Source: Burkholderia sp. Bp9142 | Lineage (GTDB): Bacteria > Pseudomonadota > Gammaproteobacteria > Burkholderiales > Burkholderiaceae | Assembly (NCBI RefSeq): GCF_003853415.1 | Contig: NZ_QTPP01000001.1 | Span: forward strand, 1-64,000 | Length of the DNA: 64,000 nt | Direction: 5' to 3' | Part shown: piece after piece, positions 10,256 to 18,750 of the stretch | How positions within the stretch are numbered: the first letter of the stretch is position 1 | Layout of the letters: every line of letters starts with the position of its first letter | Program-made: the position numbers and the translations under genes | The notes under the pieces: model-generated | The model's database searches: none | Told to the model about the DNA's origin: nothing | Seen by the model: only the letters and a program-made list of their open reading frames with translations

Positions 10256-10395
10256 GATGGTCTCGGCGTTTTTGTGGGGTGGGGTGAAACTGAAAGGAAT
10301 TATAGACAGTTCAGGCAACTATGATTGAATCCTCGGATCAATACCGATTTGTCTGATCCACCGATGCCCGGCGTTCAACGCACAACCCAACCGTC
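10256..10395 (-). promoter_or_regulatory. intergenic promoter region of fdnGHI and yihY
   Basis: Divergent region. A perfect TATAAT lies on the minus strand at 10299-10304, 44 nt before the fdnG start, without a convincing -35. An inverted repeat GGATCA-N13-TGATCC at 10335-10359 lies upstream of it and could bind a regulator. Nothing recognisable as an FNR or NarL site was seen. Confidence 0.4.
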
Positions 10396-11316
10396 ATGAA
10401 ACGACAGATCACGTCCGAAGCCACCCGTCTCGCGCAACAACAGGCCAACTGGGCACTCAACGCGTTCAGGCGCTTCTCGTCCGACCGCTGCTCGGCAATG
10501 GCCGCGAGCATCGCGTTCTTCTCGGCGTTCTCGCTCGCGCCGACGCTCGTGATGGTGATCGCCGTGGCCGGATGGTTCTACGGCGACGACGCCGCGCGCG
10601 GCCAAGTGTTCGAGCAGGCACACCAGTTGATCGGCGACGATGCAGCGGCCAGCATCCAGACGATCGTGCAGAACGCGCATCGCGCGGGCGAGCGCGGCGG
10701 CATCGCGACGCTGATCTCGTTCGCCGCGCTCGCGCTTGGTGCATCGGCGACGTTCGCATCGCTGAACACGGCGTTGAGCGTGATCTGGCCGAGTACGGAA
10801 AACCGCTGGTCGAGCATGCTCGGGCTCGTACGCGTGCGGCTGGTTTCGTTCGGGCTCGTGCTCGGCGTCGCGTTCCTGCTGATCGTGTCGCTCGTGCTCG
10901 ATACCGCGATCACGTTCGCCGGCACCTGGCTGCTAGGGAATTCACCATACGTCGCGATCACCAACCTGTTGCAGTTCTTCGTCGGCATCGCGGTGCTCGC
11001 GGGCGCGTTCGCCGCGCTGATGAAGTTCCTGCCCGACGCGCGCGTCGCATGGCACGACGCGATGGTCGGCGGGATCGTGTCCGCGATCCTGTTCTCCGGC
11101 GGCAAGAAGCTGTTCGCGCTGTATCTCGCGCGCGCGGGCACGGCAAGTGCATTCGGCGCGGCCGGATCGTTCGCGGTCCTGCTGATGTGGCTGTACTTCT
11201 CGGCGGCCGTGCTGCTGCTCGGCGCGGAATTCGCGGCCGCGCGCGGCGATGCGCATCGCCGCACGGGCAACGTCGCGGCCGTGTCCGCGCCGACGGATCG
11301 CGCAAGCGGCAACTGA
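10396..11316 (+). CDS. YihY/BrkB family inner-membrane protein
   Basis: A 306-residue polytopic membrane protein with about six hydrophobic helices (first near residues 36-58, last near 255-280). It is of the YihY/virulence factor BrkB family, once misnamed ribonuclease BN. Family marks include the SDRCSAMAASIAFFSAFSLAPT segment near the N terminus and the GAAGSFAVLLMWLYFS segment near the end. The function of the family is not settled; transport or envelope roles are proposed. The gene is divergent from fdnG and stands alone. No clear Shine-Dalgarno precedes the ATG. Confidence 0.85.
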   Translation: MKRQITSEATRLAQQQANWALNAFRRFSSDRCSAMAASIAFFSAFSLAPTLVMVIAVAGWFYGDDAARGQVFEQAHQLIGDDAAASIQTIVQNAHRAGERGGIATLISFAALALGASATFASLNTALSVIWPSTENRWSSMLGLVRVRLVSFGLVLGVAFLLIVSLVLDTAITFAGTWLLGNSPYVAITNLLQFFVGIAVLAGAFAALMKFLPDARVAWHDAMVGGIVSAILFSGGKKLFALYLARAGTASAFGAAGSFAVLLMWLYFSAAVLLLGAEFAAARGDAHRRTGNVAAVSAPTDRASGN

Positions 11317-11749
11317 TTCCCCACGGATTCCCCACGTATTGCTTCCCGCGCGGCCGCGCATCGCACGCGCCGCATCGTCGCCCTACGCGACTGCCTTCCT
11401 TTCCGCAACCACCCCCGCCCGACGCGCGCTGATGCGTTCTTTGCATCGGCGCGCGATGCAGGCTGCAACGGCAAACGTTTGCATGCCTCGATTTCCGTGC
11501 ACCAACCGTCGAAACTCGCCCTTCCGCTGCCGGACGCACCAACCATTGCAACAATCGCAACGCAGCAACTGTCAACTATTTCAAAAAGAGGAACAGTTCT
11601 TGATGTGCTTGATATATATGAACTTTTTCTCGCTGTTACCTTTTCGAGACACTTTATTTTTTAAGCTTTCTTGCCTGTCTTGCACTGCGCTATTCTCCAA
11701 TCCGCAACAAATAACGAATCACGAATCACTTGCGTGGAGATACTCAACG
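11317..11749. other. intergenic region upstream of porin
   Basis: This 433-bp stretch shows no convincing gene. The right half (about 11570-11745) is AT-rich, with TATATAT near 11620, and probably holds the porin promoter and a long 5' leader. A GGAGA ribosome site at 11736-11740 serves the porin. Confidence 0.5.
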
Positions 11750-12907
11750 ATGAAGAAACTCGCTCTCTCGACCCTCTCGCTCGCCCTGCTGGGCGCCGCC
11801 GGCGCTGCTCACGCTCAGTCGAGCGTGACGCTGTACGGCGTGATCGACACGTCGATCGCATGGGTTCACGGTAACGACGGCCAGGCCAACAACTCGTGGC
11901 AAATGCTGTCGGGCAACCTGCAAGGCAGCCGTTGGGGCCTGAAAGGCGCTGAAGACCTCGGCGGCGGCCTGAAGGCGATCTTCCAGTTGGAAAACGGTTT
12001 TGATCCGGGCACCGGCCACCTGAACCAGGGCGGTCGCATGTTCGGTCGTCAGGCATACGTCGGCCTCGAAAGCAACCAGTACGGTACGCTGACGCTCGGC
12101 CGCCAGTACGACCCGCTGGTCGATCTGGTCCAGGCAGTGACGGCTGACAACTACTTCGGCAGCGTGATGGCAACGCCGGGCGACGTCGACAACAACGACA
12201 ACTCGCTGCGCGTCAGCAACGCGATCAAGTACACGTCGCCGGTCTGGGGCGGCTTCCAGGTCGAAGGCATGTACGCCCTCGGCGGCGTCGCAGGCAAGAC
12301 GGGTTCGGGCCAGACGTGGGCGGTTGCGGCTGCATACAACAACGGCCCGGTCGGCGTTGCTGCAGGCTACTTCTACGCAGCCAACCCGTCGCCGACGACG
12401 GCTGTCGGCCGCGCAGGCTGGGGCTCGACGACGTCCGACGCGATCTTCGACGGCCCGATCAACTCGGGTTACGCAACCGCGAAGTCGATCGCCATCGCGC
12501 AAGTCGCGGGCCAGTATGCAATCGGCCCGGTGACGTTCGGTCTCGGCTACAGCAACGCACAGTACAAGCCGGACGCATTCTCGGGCTTCGGCTCGACCGA
12601 AAAGTACAACACGGGCCGCGCGTTCGTGACGTACCAGGTCACGCCGCCGCTGCTGCTGGGCCTCGGCTACTCGTACACGAAGGCAAGCGGCGACACGACC
12701 GCGAAGTACCACCAGGTCGGCATCGGCGCGGACTACTCGCTGTCGAAGCGCACGGACATCTACCTGGTTGGCGCATACCAGCACGCGAGCGGCACGCAGC
12801 TCGTCGACGGCGTGCAGCAAAGCGCGCAAGCGTCGATCGCTTCGTACGGCTTCGCCGGCAAGAGCTCGGCCGAACTGGTCGCGCTCGGCATTCGCCACAA
12901 GTTCTAA
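11750..12907 (+). CDS. outer-membrane general porin (Burkholderia OpcP/Omp38 type)
   Basis: A 385-residue beta-barrel porin. A signal peptide of about 20 residues (MKKLALSTLSLALLGAAGAAHA) is followed by the family opening QSSVTLYGVIDTSI. The chain ends in ...IRHKF, the terminal aromatic residue recognised by the BAM machinery. Repeated aromatic/glycine beta strands fill the middle. Length matches betaproteobacterial trimeric porins. Codon use is strongly biased towards preferred codons, as in highly expressed genes. Good Shine-Dalgarno GGAGA 9 nt before ATG, and an intrinsic terminator after the stop. Confidence 0.93.
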   Translation: MKKLALSTLSLALLGAAGAAHAQSSVTLYGVIDTSIAWVHGNDGQANNSWQMLSGNLQGSRWGLKGAEDLGGGLKAIFQLENGFDPGTGHLNQGGRMFGRQAYVGLESNQYGTLTLGRQYDPLVDLVQAVTADNYFGSVMATPGDVDNNDNSLRVSNAIKYTSPVWGGFQVEGMYALGGVAGKTGSGQTWAVAAAYNNGPVGVAAGYFYAANPSPTTAVGRAGWGSTTSDAIFDGPINSGYATAKSIAIAQVAGQYAIGPVTFGLGYSNAQYKPDAFSGFGSTEKYNTGRAFVTYQVTPPLLLGLGYSYTKASGDTTAKYHQVGIGADYSLSKRTDIYLVGAYQHASGTQLVDGVQQSAQASIASYGFAGKSSAELVALGIRHKF

Positions 12908-12958
12908 GAAGTACGTTTCCGGTGTGCATGGCGTCTCCGACGCCATGTCGCCGAACTG

Positions 12959-12999
12959 CAAAACCAGTCATCGGCTTCGGCCATGGCTGGTTTTTTTTT
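12959..12999 (+). terminator. intrinsic terminator of the porin gene
   Basis: AACCAG-t-CAT pairs with ATG-g-CTGGTT around a GC-rich loop and is followed by eight or more T. It begins about 52 bp after the porin stop. Confidence 0.85.
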
Positions 13000-13271
13000 G
13001 TCCGTTGCCGGCGGCGCCATGGCGGGCGACGACCGCGGCCGGGGCCTCGGGTACGGCAACCGGCCGGGAGCGGCGCCTGGGCCGCCTGTCACGCGCGGGA
13101 AGCCCATTTGCAGGCATGCCGGACACCTCGCCCTGCCGACTCCGATACACCGATATCCCCGATACGAAGCACGTATGCTTCGACATGTCGATTTCGGCGA
13201 CCTGCATCCGTCGTATCGATGGCGGCATGCAGATTGCCCGTCCCTCACCAACAGCTGACAGGAGACGCTCC

Positions 13272-13745
13272 ATGACGATTCAGAAGATCACGCCGTTCCT
13301 CTGGTACTCGACGGAAGCCGAAGAAGCCGCGGCCTTCTATGCGGGCATTTTCCCGAACTCGCGGGTCGTGCGGGTCACGGCGGTGTCCGGCACCAGCGGC
13401 ACCCGGATGGTCGAGTTCGAACTGTTCGGGCAGCCGTTCATCGCGATGAGCCACCCGCGCACCGAGACGTTCAACCACGCGATCTCGCTGATGATCAGTT
13501 GCGCCGACCAGGCCGAACTCGACCGTTACTGGAGCGCGCTGCTCGACAACGGCGGCACGGCCGACGGCTGCGGCTGGCTGCGGGACCGCTACGGCGTCTC
13601 GTGGCAGATCGTTCCGGACGCACTGATCCCGATGATGGCCGACCGCGACGAGGTCAAGGCGGCGCGTGTGGCCGCGGCGATGATGCAGATGACGAAGTTC
13701 GACGTCGCCGCGCTGAAGGCCGCGCATGCCGGCACGGCGGGCTGA
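13272..13745 (+). CDS. VOC superfamily protein, PhnB-like
   Basis: A 157-residue protein of the PhnB / 3-demethylubiquinone methyltransferase-like VOC group. It opens with KITPFLWYSTEAEEAAAFYAGIFPNS and carries the family segment DRYGVSWQIVPD near residues 112-123. These proteins have the glyoxalase fold but often lack an assigned substrate. Start chosen by AGGAGA 7 nt upstream. The preceding region 13000-13271 shows nothing else. It converges with the AadA-like gene. Confidence 0.88.
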   Translation: MTIQKITPFLWYSTEAEEAAAFYAGIFPNSRVVRVTAVSGTSGTRMVEFELFGQPFIAMSHPRTETFNHAISLMISCADQAELDRYWSALLDNGGTADGCGWLRDRYGVSWQIVPDALIPMMADRDEVKAARVAAAMMQMTKFDVAALKAAHAGTAG

Positions 13746-13884
13746 CGAAGCAACGGGGCGCTGCACGTCCTTCGCGGGGTACTGGCACGTTCGTGGCGCA
13801 CGTGCGGCCCGCGCCTGACCGCATCCGTCGACGCGATTGCATCGCGCGGCGACGCAATCGCGGACAGCGGTCATTCTTGCGCCG

Positions 13885-14679
13885 CTACACCGGCAGCATT
13901 GCTTCGACGATCCGTCGCGCGTCGCGCACGAACGCAGCGACCGGTTCGCCGGACAGCAGCGCATCGTCGCCCTCACCGCGCAGATAGACGGTACGCGCGG
14001 CCGACAGGACGGGGCGGTACGCGTCGGGCAGGCGCGCCAGCACCCACGCCGCGGCGACATCCTTCGGCGCGATCCTGCCGGTCGCGGCGCTGTACCAGAT
14101 GCGTGCGAGCGCGAGCACGACGTTGCATGCGTCGCCGCGCCAGTCCGGCTCGGCATGCCACTGCGCAACGGTGGCCAATAGCGCGGCGGCGAAGTCGCGC
14201 GCGGGCACCGGCTCGAACCACGCCGCCGCGCGCGGCCCGAGCAGCGCAACGTCATGCTGCCGCACCGTCGTCAACAGAATCGCCAGATCGTGATCGACGC
14301 ATGGCGGCTCGACGATACCCGCGCGCAGATCGCGGCGCAGCCACTCGCCGAACTGCGGCGCGCGCCGGGCCGGATGACGCCACGGAACCACGTCGCCGCG
14401 CACGACGACCGTCTCTTCCAGCGCGCGCATGCGCGCCGTGCGCCCCGGCGGCGCCGACACATCGAGCAAGTCGAGCATCAGCGCACGCCGCACCGCTTCG
14501 TCCGGCGATGCGGCGACCGTCACCAGCAGGTCGATGTCGCTGCGCGGTTTCAGCCCGCCGTCGAGCGCCGAGCCGAACAGATGCAGCGCCTGCAGCGTTG
14601 CGCCGAGATGCCGTTCGATCACGGCGCATGCGGCAGTCACCGGGCCGGTGATCTCGACAGGAACGATCGCTGCGCTCAT
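13885..14679 (-). CDS. AadA-like aminoglycoside (3'')(9) adenylyltransferase
   Basis: A 264-residue nucleotidyltransferase that looks like AadA along its whole length. It has the GSALDGGLKPRSDIDLLV catalytic segment (residues 36-53, D48 and D50 as metal ligands), RALEETVVV with the likely catalytic glutamate, PWRHPA, QFGEWLR and the C-terminal RIWYSA-TGRIAPKDVAA-W block. AadA enzymes adenylate streptomycin and spectinomycin. There is no integron attC, integrase or mobile element beside it, and its GC and codon use match its neighbours, so it looks like a resident chromosomal gene. The drug spectrum is not provable from sequence. Confidence 0.9.
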   Translation of the reverse strand: MSAAIVPVEITGPVTAACAVIERHLGATLQALHLFGSALDGGLKPRSDIDLLVTVAASPDEAVRRALMLDLLDVSAPPGRTARMRALEETVVVRGDVVPWRHPARRAPQFGEWLRRDLRAGIVEPPCVDHDLAILLTTVRQHDVALLGPRAAAWFEPVPARDFAAALLATVAQWHAEPDWRGDACNVVLALARIWYSAATGRIAPKDVAAAWVLARLPDAYRPVLSAARTVYLRGEGDDALLSGEPVAAFVRDARRIVEAMLPV

Positions 14680-14827
14680 GACGTGCGCGACGCGCGGCGA
14701 TGCAAGGCCGTGGCCGGCACGATGACGATCCGGCCATCCACACGAGCGGCCCGCAGCACCGGATGCGCATCACGTCTGCCGCATCCGCGCTGCACCACGT
14801 CGTCGCCGCGCGATTTGCGCAGCGCAA

Positions 14828-14860
14828 TAAAAAATCCCCGCACGCTTTCGCGTACGGGGA
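14828..14860 (-). terminator. intrinsic terminator of the HU-like gene
   Basis: On the minus strand CCCCGTACGC and GCGTGCGGGG form a 10-bp stem (one G-U) around a GAAA tetraloop, followed by ATTTTTTATT. It lies 54 bp after the HU-like stop. Confidence 0.9.
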
Positions 14861-14913
14861 CCGTCGGACATCGCAACGGTCGCCGACATGCATTCGGCAA
14901 CCGTTACGCGGCA

Positions 14914-15363
14914 TTACGCAGCCGCGTCCTTCAGCTTCTTCAGCGCACGTGCCTTCACGCGCACGCTGGCCGGCTTTGCCGGGAACCAGCGCTCTTCGCC
15001 CGTGAACGGATCCTTGCCGAAGCGCTTCTTCTTCGCCGGCACGACTTGCGCCGTGATCTTCAGCAGACCCGGCAGCGTGAACTCGCCTGCGCCCTTCTTG
15101 TGAACCGAGCCCAGCACGACGTTCTCGAGTGCGACGAGCACTGCCTTGACCGCCTTCAGTTCGACAGCGGCACGCTCAGCGATGTGCGTTGCGAGCGATG
15201 CCTTCGTGAACTTGTCCTTCAGCGGCGTCGGAGCGGCCGGTGCTGCCTTCGCGACAGCCTTCTTGGCCACTACTTTCTTCGCGGGCGCAGCCTTTTTGGC
15301 AGCCACTTTCTTGGTGGCCGGTGCGGCAGCCTTCTTGGCCACCTTTTTTGCGGAAGTCGCCAT
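14914..15363 (-). CDS. HU/IHF-family histone-like DNA-binding protein with Lys/Ala-rich N-terminal tail
   Basis: A 149-residue protein in two parts. Residues 1-55 are a low-complexity tail of Lys, Ala and Pro (repeated KKAA/AKK units), like eukaryotic H1 tails. Residues 58-148 are a full HU domain with the DNA-contact arm containing FGKDPFTGEERWFPAKPASVRVKARALKKLK. Tailed HU proteins occur in several betaproteobacteria. It should bind and compact DNA in the nucleoid. AGGAGA precedes the ATG at 15363; a longer start is possible but has no ribosome site. A strong terminator follows. Confidence 0.9.
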   Translation of the reverse strand: MATSAKKVAKKAAAPATKKVAAKKAAPAKKVVAKKAVAKAAPAAPTPLKDKFTKASLATHIAERAAVELKAVKAVLVALENVVLGSVHKKGAGEFTLPGLLKITAQVVPAKKKRFGKDPFTGEERWFPAKPASVRVKARALKKLKDAAA

Positions 15364-15664
15364 GTTTCTCCTACCAGGTGTGGTCGTTGGATACACGAAG
15401 CGTGCAACGCGCGCGCTTCAACGCCGGATTCTACAAGCGCCTTGACACTTCGTGCAGTACTTTTATGCGTTTTCGCGGGGTTTCCCGCAGGTTTTGTTGC
15501 GCGAGACCGACTTCATCGACGCTCCAGGGTCTGTTTACGCCTGTAACGCAGATGCGCAAACAGTCCCCCGCATCGAAAAACGCCTTCACGTATACGTCCG
15601 AACGCGAATTACGTTCGATATTTGCGCACCTATACTGACCTCGCTCAGTGCCCCGGATGCCTTC
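15364..15664. other. divergent promoter region, HU-like gene / bceU
   Basis: 301 bp without a gene. It holds the upstream regions of the HU-like gene (left) and of bceU (right), with a GC hairpin GCGGGG-tt-tCCCGC near 15476-15490. No confident promoter hexamers were assigned. Confidence 0.4.
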
Positions 15665-16783
15665 ATGCGCGAAGTCAGATACGTCAAAGGACTCGACGGC
15701 CTGCGAGCCATCGCCGTCATCCTCGTTTTCCTGTCCCACAAGGGCCACGTCCTCGCTGTCGACGTGGGCAAGCTCGGTGTGTGGACGTTTTTCCTCATCA
15801 GCGGATTCCTGATCGTCGGCGAGTTGCATCGCAACCGCCAGGCGATCGAGCGCGGCACGATGACGCGCCGCCACGCGCTGGCGCTGTTCCTCGCGAAGCG
15901 CGCGCTGCGGATCTTTCCCGTCTACTACCTGCTGCTCGCCGCGCTCGCGATCGCGCACGCGCTGTTCTACCAGCGCGGCGTCAATCTCGGGCTCGCGTGG
16001 CACGCCGCGTTCCTGTCGAATTACTGGATCGGCGTCGTCAAGGACGGCTGGCCGGGCTCCACGTCGCACTTCTGGAGCCTCGCGGTTGAGCAGCAGTTCT
16101 ATCTGATTGCGCCGCTCGCGCTGCTCGCGGTGCCGGCCGCGCGCCACGTCGCGCTCGGCGTCGCGGCCGTCGCGCTGGGCGCGCTCGCGCATCTCGTGCT
16201 CTACGCGCTCGACGCATCGCCGGTGCTGATCTACGCGTTTTCCCCGTGGAATTTCGCACTGATCGCGCTGGGCGGCGTCGGCGCGATCGCGCTTGCCGAT
16301 CGCGGCCCGGCCGTCGTCCGTCGCATTCCGCCCGGCTGGCTCGGCGCCGCCGGCGTGGTGTTCTTCCTCACGCTGCCCGCGTTTGCGACGCTGCCGGATG
16401 TCGTCACGGGACTCGCGGATCTCGGACTGTCCGTGTCGCTCGGCACGCTGATGCTGTGGATCGTCACCGAGCCCGACCATCCGGCCGTGGCGCTGCTCGA
16501 CCGGGCGCCGCTCGTCTATCTCGGCACGATCAGCTACGGCTTCTACCTGTTCCACAACCTGATTCCGGCACGTTTCGGCGAGATGCCCGCGCTGTTCGCA
16601 CGCGTGCCGATGCCCGCAAGCGTCCGGGAAGCGCTGCCCGAACTGCTGCAGTTCGCGCTCGCCGTGCTGCTTGCCCATCTGTCGTGGCGCTATCTGGAAA
16701 GGCGCCTGCTCGACTTCAAGAAGCCGATCACCGCGATGCTGGCCCGGCACTTCGTCGCACGGCCGAGCACGTCGCCGCGGTGA
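15665..16783 (+). CDS. bceU: acyltransferase-3 family membrane protein, cepacian cluster
   Basis: A 372-residue polytopic membrane acyltransferase of the acyltransferase-3 (OafA/YrhL) family. The N terminus has the family opening [18 protein letters not shown] with the likely catalytic histidine, then WTFFLISGFLIVGEL. The middle has HFWSLAVEQQFYLIAP. About ten hydrophobic helices follow one another. It should transfer acetyl groups to cepacian sugars on the periplasmic side. It sits at the edge of the bce-II cluster, and the symbol rests on gene order (M to U). The start at 15665 is the first Met before the conserved opening; the ribosome site is weak. Confidence 0.8.
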   Translation: MREVRYVKGLDGLRAIAVILVFLSHKGHVLAVDVGKLGVWTFFLISGFLIVGELHRNRQAIERGTMTRRHALALFLAKRALRIFPVYYLLLAALAIAHALFYQRGVNLGLAWHAAFLSNYWIGVVKDGWPGSTSHFWSLAVEQQFYLIAPLALLAVPAARHVALGVAAVALGALAHLVLYALDASPVLIYAFSPWNFALIALGGVGAIALADRGPAVVRRIPPGWLGAAGVVFFLTLPAFATLPDVVTGLADLGLSVSLGTLMLWIVTEPDHPAVALLDRAPLVYLGTISYGFYLFHNLIPARFGEMPALFARVPMPASVREALPELLQFALAVLLAHLSWRYLERRLLDFKKPITAMLARHFVARPSTSPR

Positions 16784-17198
16784 GCGGGGCACGGCGCGAC
16801 GCAACCGGAAAACGTGCGCCGGGGCCGGCGACGCCGGGCGCCGAAGCGGTGCGGCCGCCGGCCGGTTCGCCCCGCCGGGACACGCGTTGCGCCGGAAGAT
16901 GAACGTGCCGCACGGCACCGCAGCGCCGCGTTGACGTCCGCGGCGATTCGACACTCTGGACCAGGTATCAACGGCGGCTATTGCGAAGCACAGCCCTCGC
17001 CCATCGGGCCGCATGCAACCGGCACGTCGGCACCGGCTTCATCGCCATGGCGCCCGGCATCGCGCGCACCAGGAAACAGCATCACCGCCTGGCGGCACAC
17101 CAGAATCGCCACACCCCTCCTTGTTTGTTCACGTCGGATTCAACACCGTCGATCGCCCGCCGCCGCCACCCCGCGCCTCCGCCTCGCCCGCCCGCACG
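16784..17198. other. gene-free interval between bceU and the bceT terminator
   Basis: About 415 bp of GC-rich sequence. I see no ribosome site followed by a credible reading frame, no RNA gene and no repeat. Confidence 0.45.
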
Positions 17199-17232
17199 CA
17201 AAAAAGCCCCGACGCACAAGGCAGCCGGGGCC
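17199..17232 (-). terminator. intrinsic terminator of bceT
   Basis: On the minus strand GCCCCGG...TCGGGGC forms a stem with a loop of about 18 nt and is followed by TTTTTT. It lies 44 bp after the galU-type stop. Confidence 0.8.
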
Positions 17233-17275
17233 AACGGAACAACCACCACCTGAAACAGCGGAGCAGCGCGGCTGC

Positions 17276-18163
17276 TTATGCGACAGCAGCCAGCGCGGGC
17301 AGGCAGGTACGCAGGTACGCCTCGAATTCGCGGCTCACTTCCGGATGCTGGAGCGCGAGCTCGACGGTTGCCTTGAGATAGCCGATCTTGCTGCCGCAAT
17401 CGAAACGCGTGCCGTAGTAGCGATAGGCGAGCACCTGTTCGTTCGCGAGCAGCGACTGGACCGCGTCGGTGAGCTGCAGTTCGCCGCCAGCGCCCGGCTT
17501 GAGCTTGCGCAGATGATCGAAGATCGTCGGCATGAACACGTAGCGGCCGACCACGCCGAGGTTCGACGGCGCGTCTTCCGGCGCCGGCTTCTCGATGATG
17601 CCCGACAGCTTGATGATGTCCTCTTCCCACTCGCGGCCTTCGACGACGCCGTACGAGCGGCTGTCCTCGCGCGGAATCGTCTCGACCCCGATCACCGAGC
17701 TGTGATAGTGGTCGAACACGTCGACGAGCTGCTTGAGCACCGGCTGTTCGCCGTGCAGCAGGTCGTCGGCGAGGATCACCGCGAACGGCTCGCCGTGCAC
17801 CAGCTTTTCCGCACACAGCACCGCATGGCCGAGACCCAGCGCTTCCGGCTGGCGCACGTAGAAGCAGTTCACGTGGCTCGGCTTGATGCCGCGCACGAGC
17901 TCGAGCAGCTTTTCCTTGCCACGCGCCTCGAGCTCGGCCTCGATCTCGTACGACTTGTCGAAGTGATCCTCGATCGCGCGCTTGCTGCGCCCGGTCACGA
18001 AGATCATCTCGGTGATACCGGCGTTGATCGCTTCCTCGACCGCGTACTGGATCAGTGGCTTGTCGACGACGGGCAGCATTTCCTTCGGGCTCGCCTTCGT
18101 TGCCGGGAGGAACCGCGTGCCGAGACCGGCAACGGGGAACACGGCCCTGGTGACTTTCAACAT
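17276..18163 (-). CDS. bceT: UTP-glucose-1-phosphate uridylyltransferase (GalU family), cepacian cluster
   Basis: A 295-residue nucleotidyltransferase. The N terminus carries the GalU signature: [18 protein letters not shown] at residues 13-30, with the nucleotide-binding glycines and catalytic lysine, followed by the uridine-binding region. It makes UDP-glucose from UTP and glucose-1-phosphate, a precursor of cepacian glucose, galactose and glucuronic acid. It is on the minus strand, opposite to bceU and bceS, with its own terminator. A generic name galU is also valid; bceT is given from its place in the cluster. Confidence 0.9.
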   Translation of the reverse strand: MLKVTRAVFPVAGLGTRFLPATKASPKEMLPVVDKPLIQYAVEEAINAGITEMIFVTGRSKRAIEDHFDKSYEIEAELEARGKEKLLELVRGIKPSHVNCFYVRQPEALGLGHAVLCAEKLVHGEPFAVILADDLLHGEQPVLKQLVDVFDHYHSSVIGVETIPREDSRSYGVVEGREWEEDIIKLSGIIEKPAPEDAPSNLGVVGRYVFMPTIFDHLRKLKPGAGGELQLTDAVQSLLANEQVLAYRYYGTRFDCGSKIGYLKATVELALQHPEVSREFEAYLRTCLPALAAVA

Positions 18164-18392
18164 GTTCGCATCCTGATTGCGTTGACTGCGCCGCGTCGCC
18201 CTGCGACCCGGCGCGATTGTTTTCCGAACGGCATATCGAGAACCGACGGCACGGCCAATTCCACTCCGCTCATTTTCGATATGGACTGATTGCCCATGTT
18301 TCCGTAAAAAGAGATAATCCGCGAACCCGGTCGATATTGCCGAACCGATTGCCGAAACAGAAACAAATTACCGATTTTCCGGATACAAATTC
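18164..18392. promoter_or_regulatory. AT-rich region upstream of bceT
   Basis: 229 bp between the 47-codon gene and bceT, clearly more AT-rich than the surroundings. It probably contains the bceT promoter. No consensus hexamers with good spacing could be fixed by eye. Confidence 0.35.
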
Positions 18393-18536
18393 TTACGATT
18401 CGAATTCCTCGATATACGGGACGCCGCCCCGCTCGAGACCGGGGCGAATCGGCTCGTTCTTCAGCGCCTCGCGGTACGCCGACAGCACGGCCATGACCAG
18501 CAGTACTGCCGCGCTCGCGATCCAATGCATGTCCAT
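18393..18536 (-). CDS. small hypothetical membrane protein (47 aa) in the bce-II locus
   Basis: A complete 48-codon frame, ATG at 18536 to TAA at 18393. AAGGAG lies about 8 nt upstream, the best ribosome site in the neighbourhood. Residues 5-20 (WIASAAVLLVMAVLSA) form one hydrophobic helix, followed by a polar tail with Pro/Gly and an acidic C terminus (EEFES). It is on the same strand as bceT, 229 bp upstream, and divergent from the acyltransferase bceS. I do not recognise a family. It could be a small regulator or partner of a membrane enzyme of the cepacian system. Its GC content is higher than the flanking intergenic DNA, as expected for real coding sequence. Confidence 0.62.
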   Translation of the reverse strand: MDMHWIASAAVLLVMAVLSAYREALKNEPIRPGLERGGVPYIEEFES

Positions 18537-18750
18537 CTTGCCGCTCCTTGCATCAATCAACTGGAAGCTTCAAGCTATCAGAAAAAAATCGGCAAATAAT
18601 TGTGACGCCAGCGGAACCGCTTTCAGACCTGAATAAAACCACCATCTGAAATGCCGTTATTTCGCGGCGGGATTTTTTTATTCATTCGATCGAATTCTTG
18701 CGCATTACGATTGGACCATCCCCTTCATCCGTCGCAAGGAATCGAATCGC
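18537..18750. promoter_or_regulatory. AT-rich divergent promoter region, small ORF / bceS
   Basis: 214 bp of unusually AT-rich DNA between the 47-codon gene and bceS. It holds AAATCGGCAAA at 18586-18596; the same 11-mer occurs in inverse orientation at 26671-26681, in the other divergent bce intergenic region. CGCAAGGAATCGAATCGC precedes the bceS ATG. Confidence 0.4.

Noticed and set aside
13885-14679. Integron gene cassette carrying aadA
   Set aside because: No attC-like hairpin, integrase or transposon ends flank it; codon use fits the chromosome.
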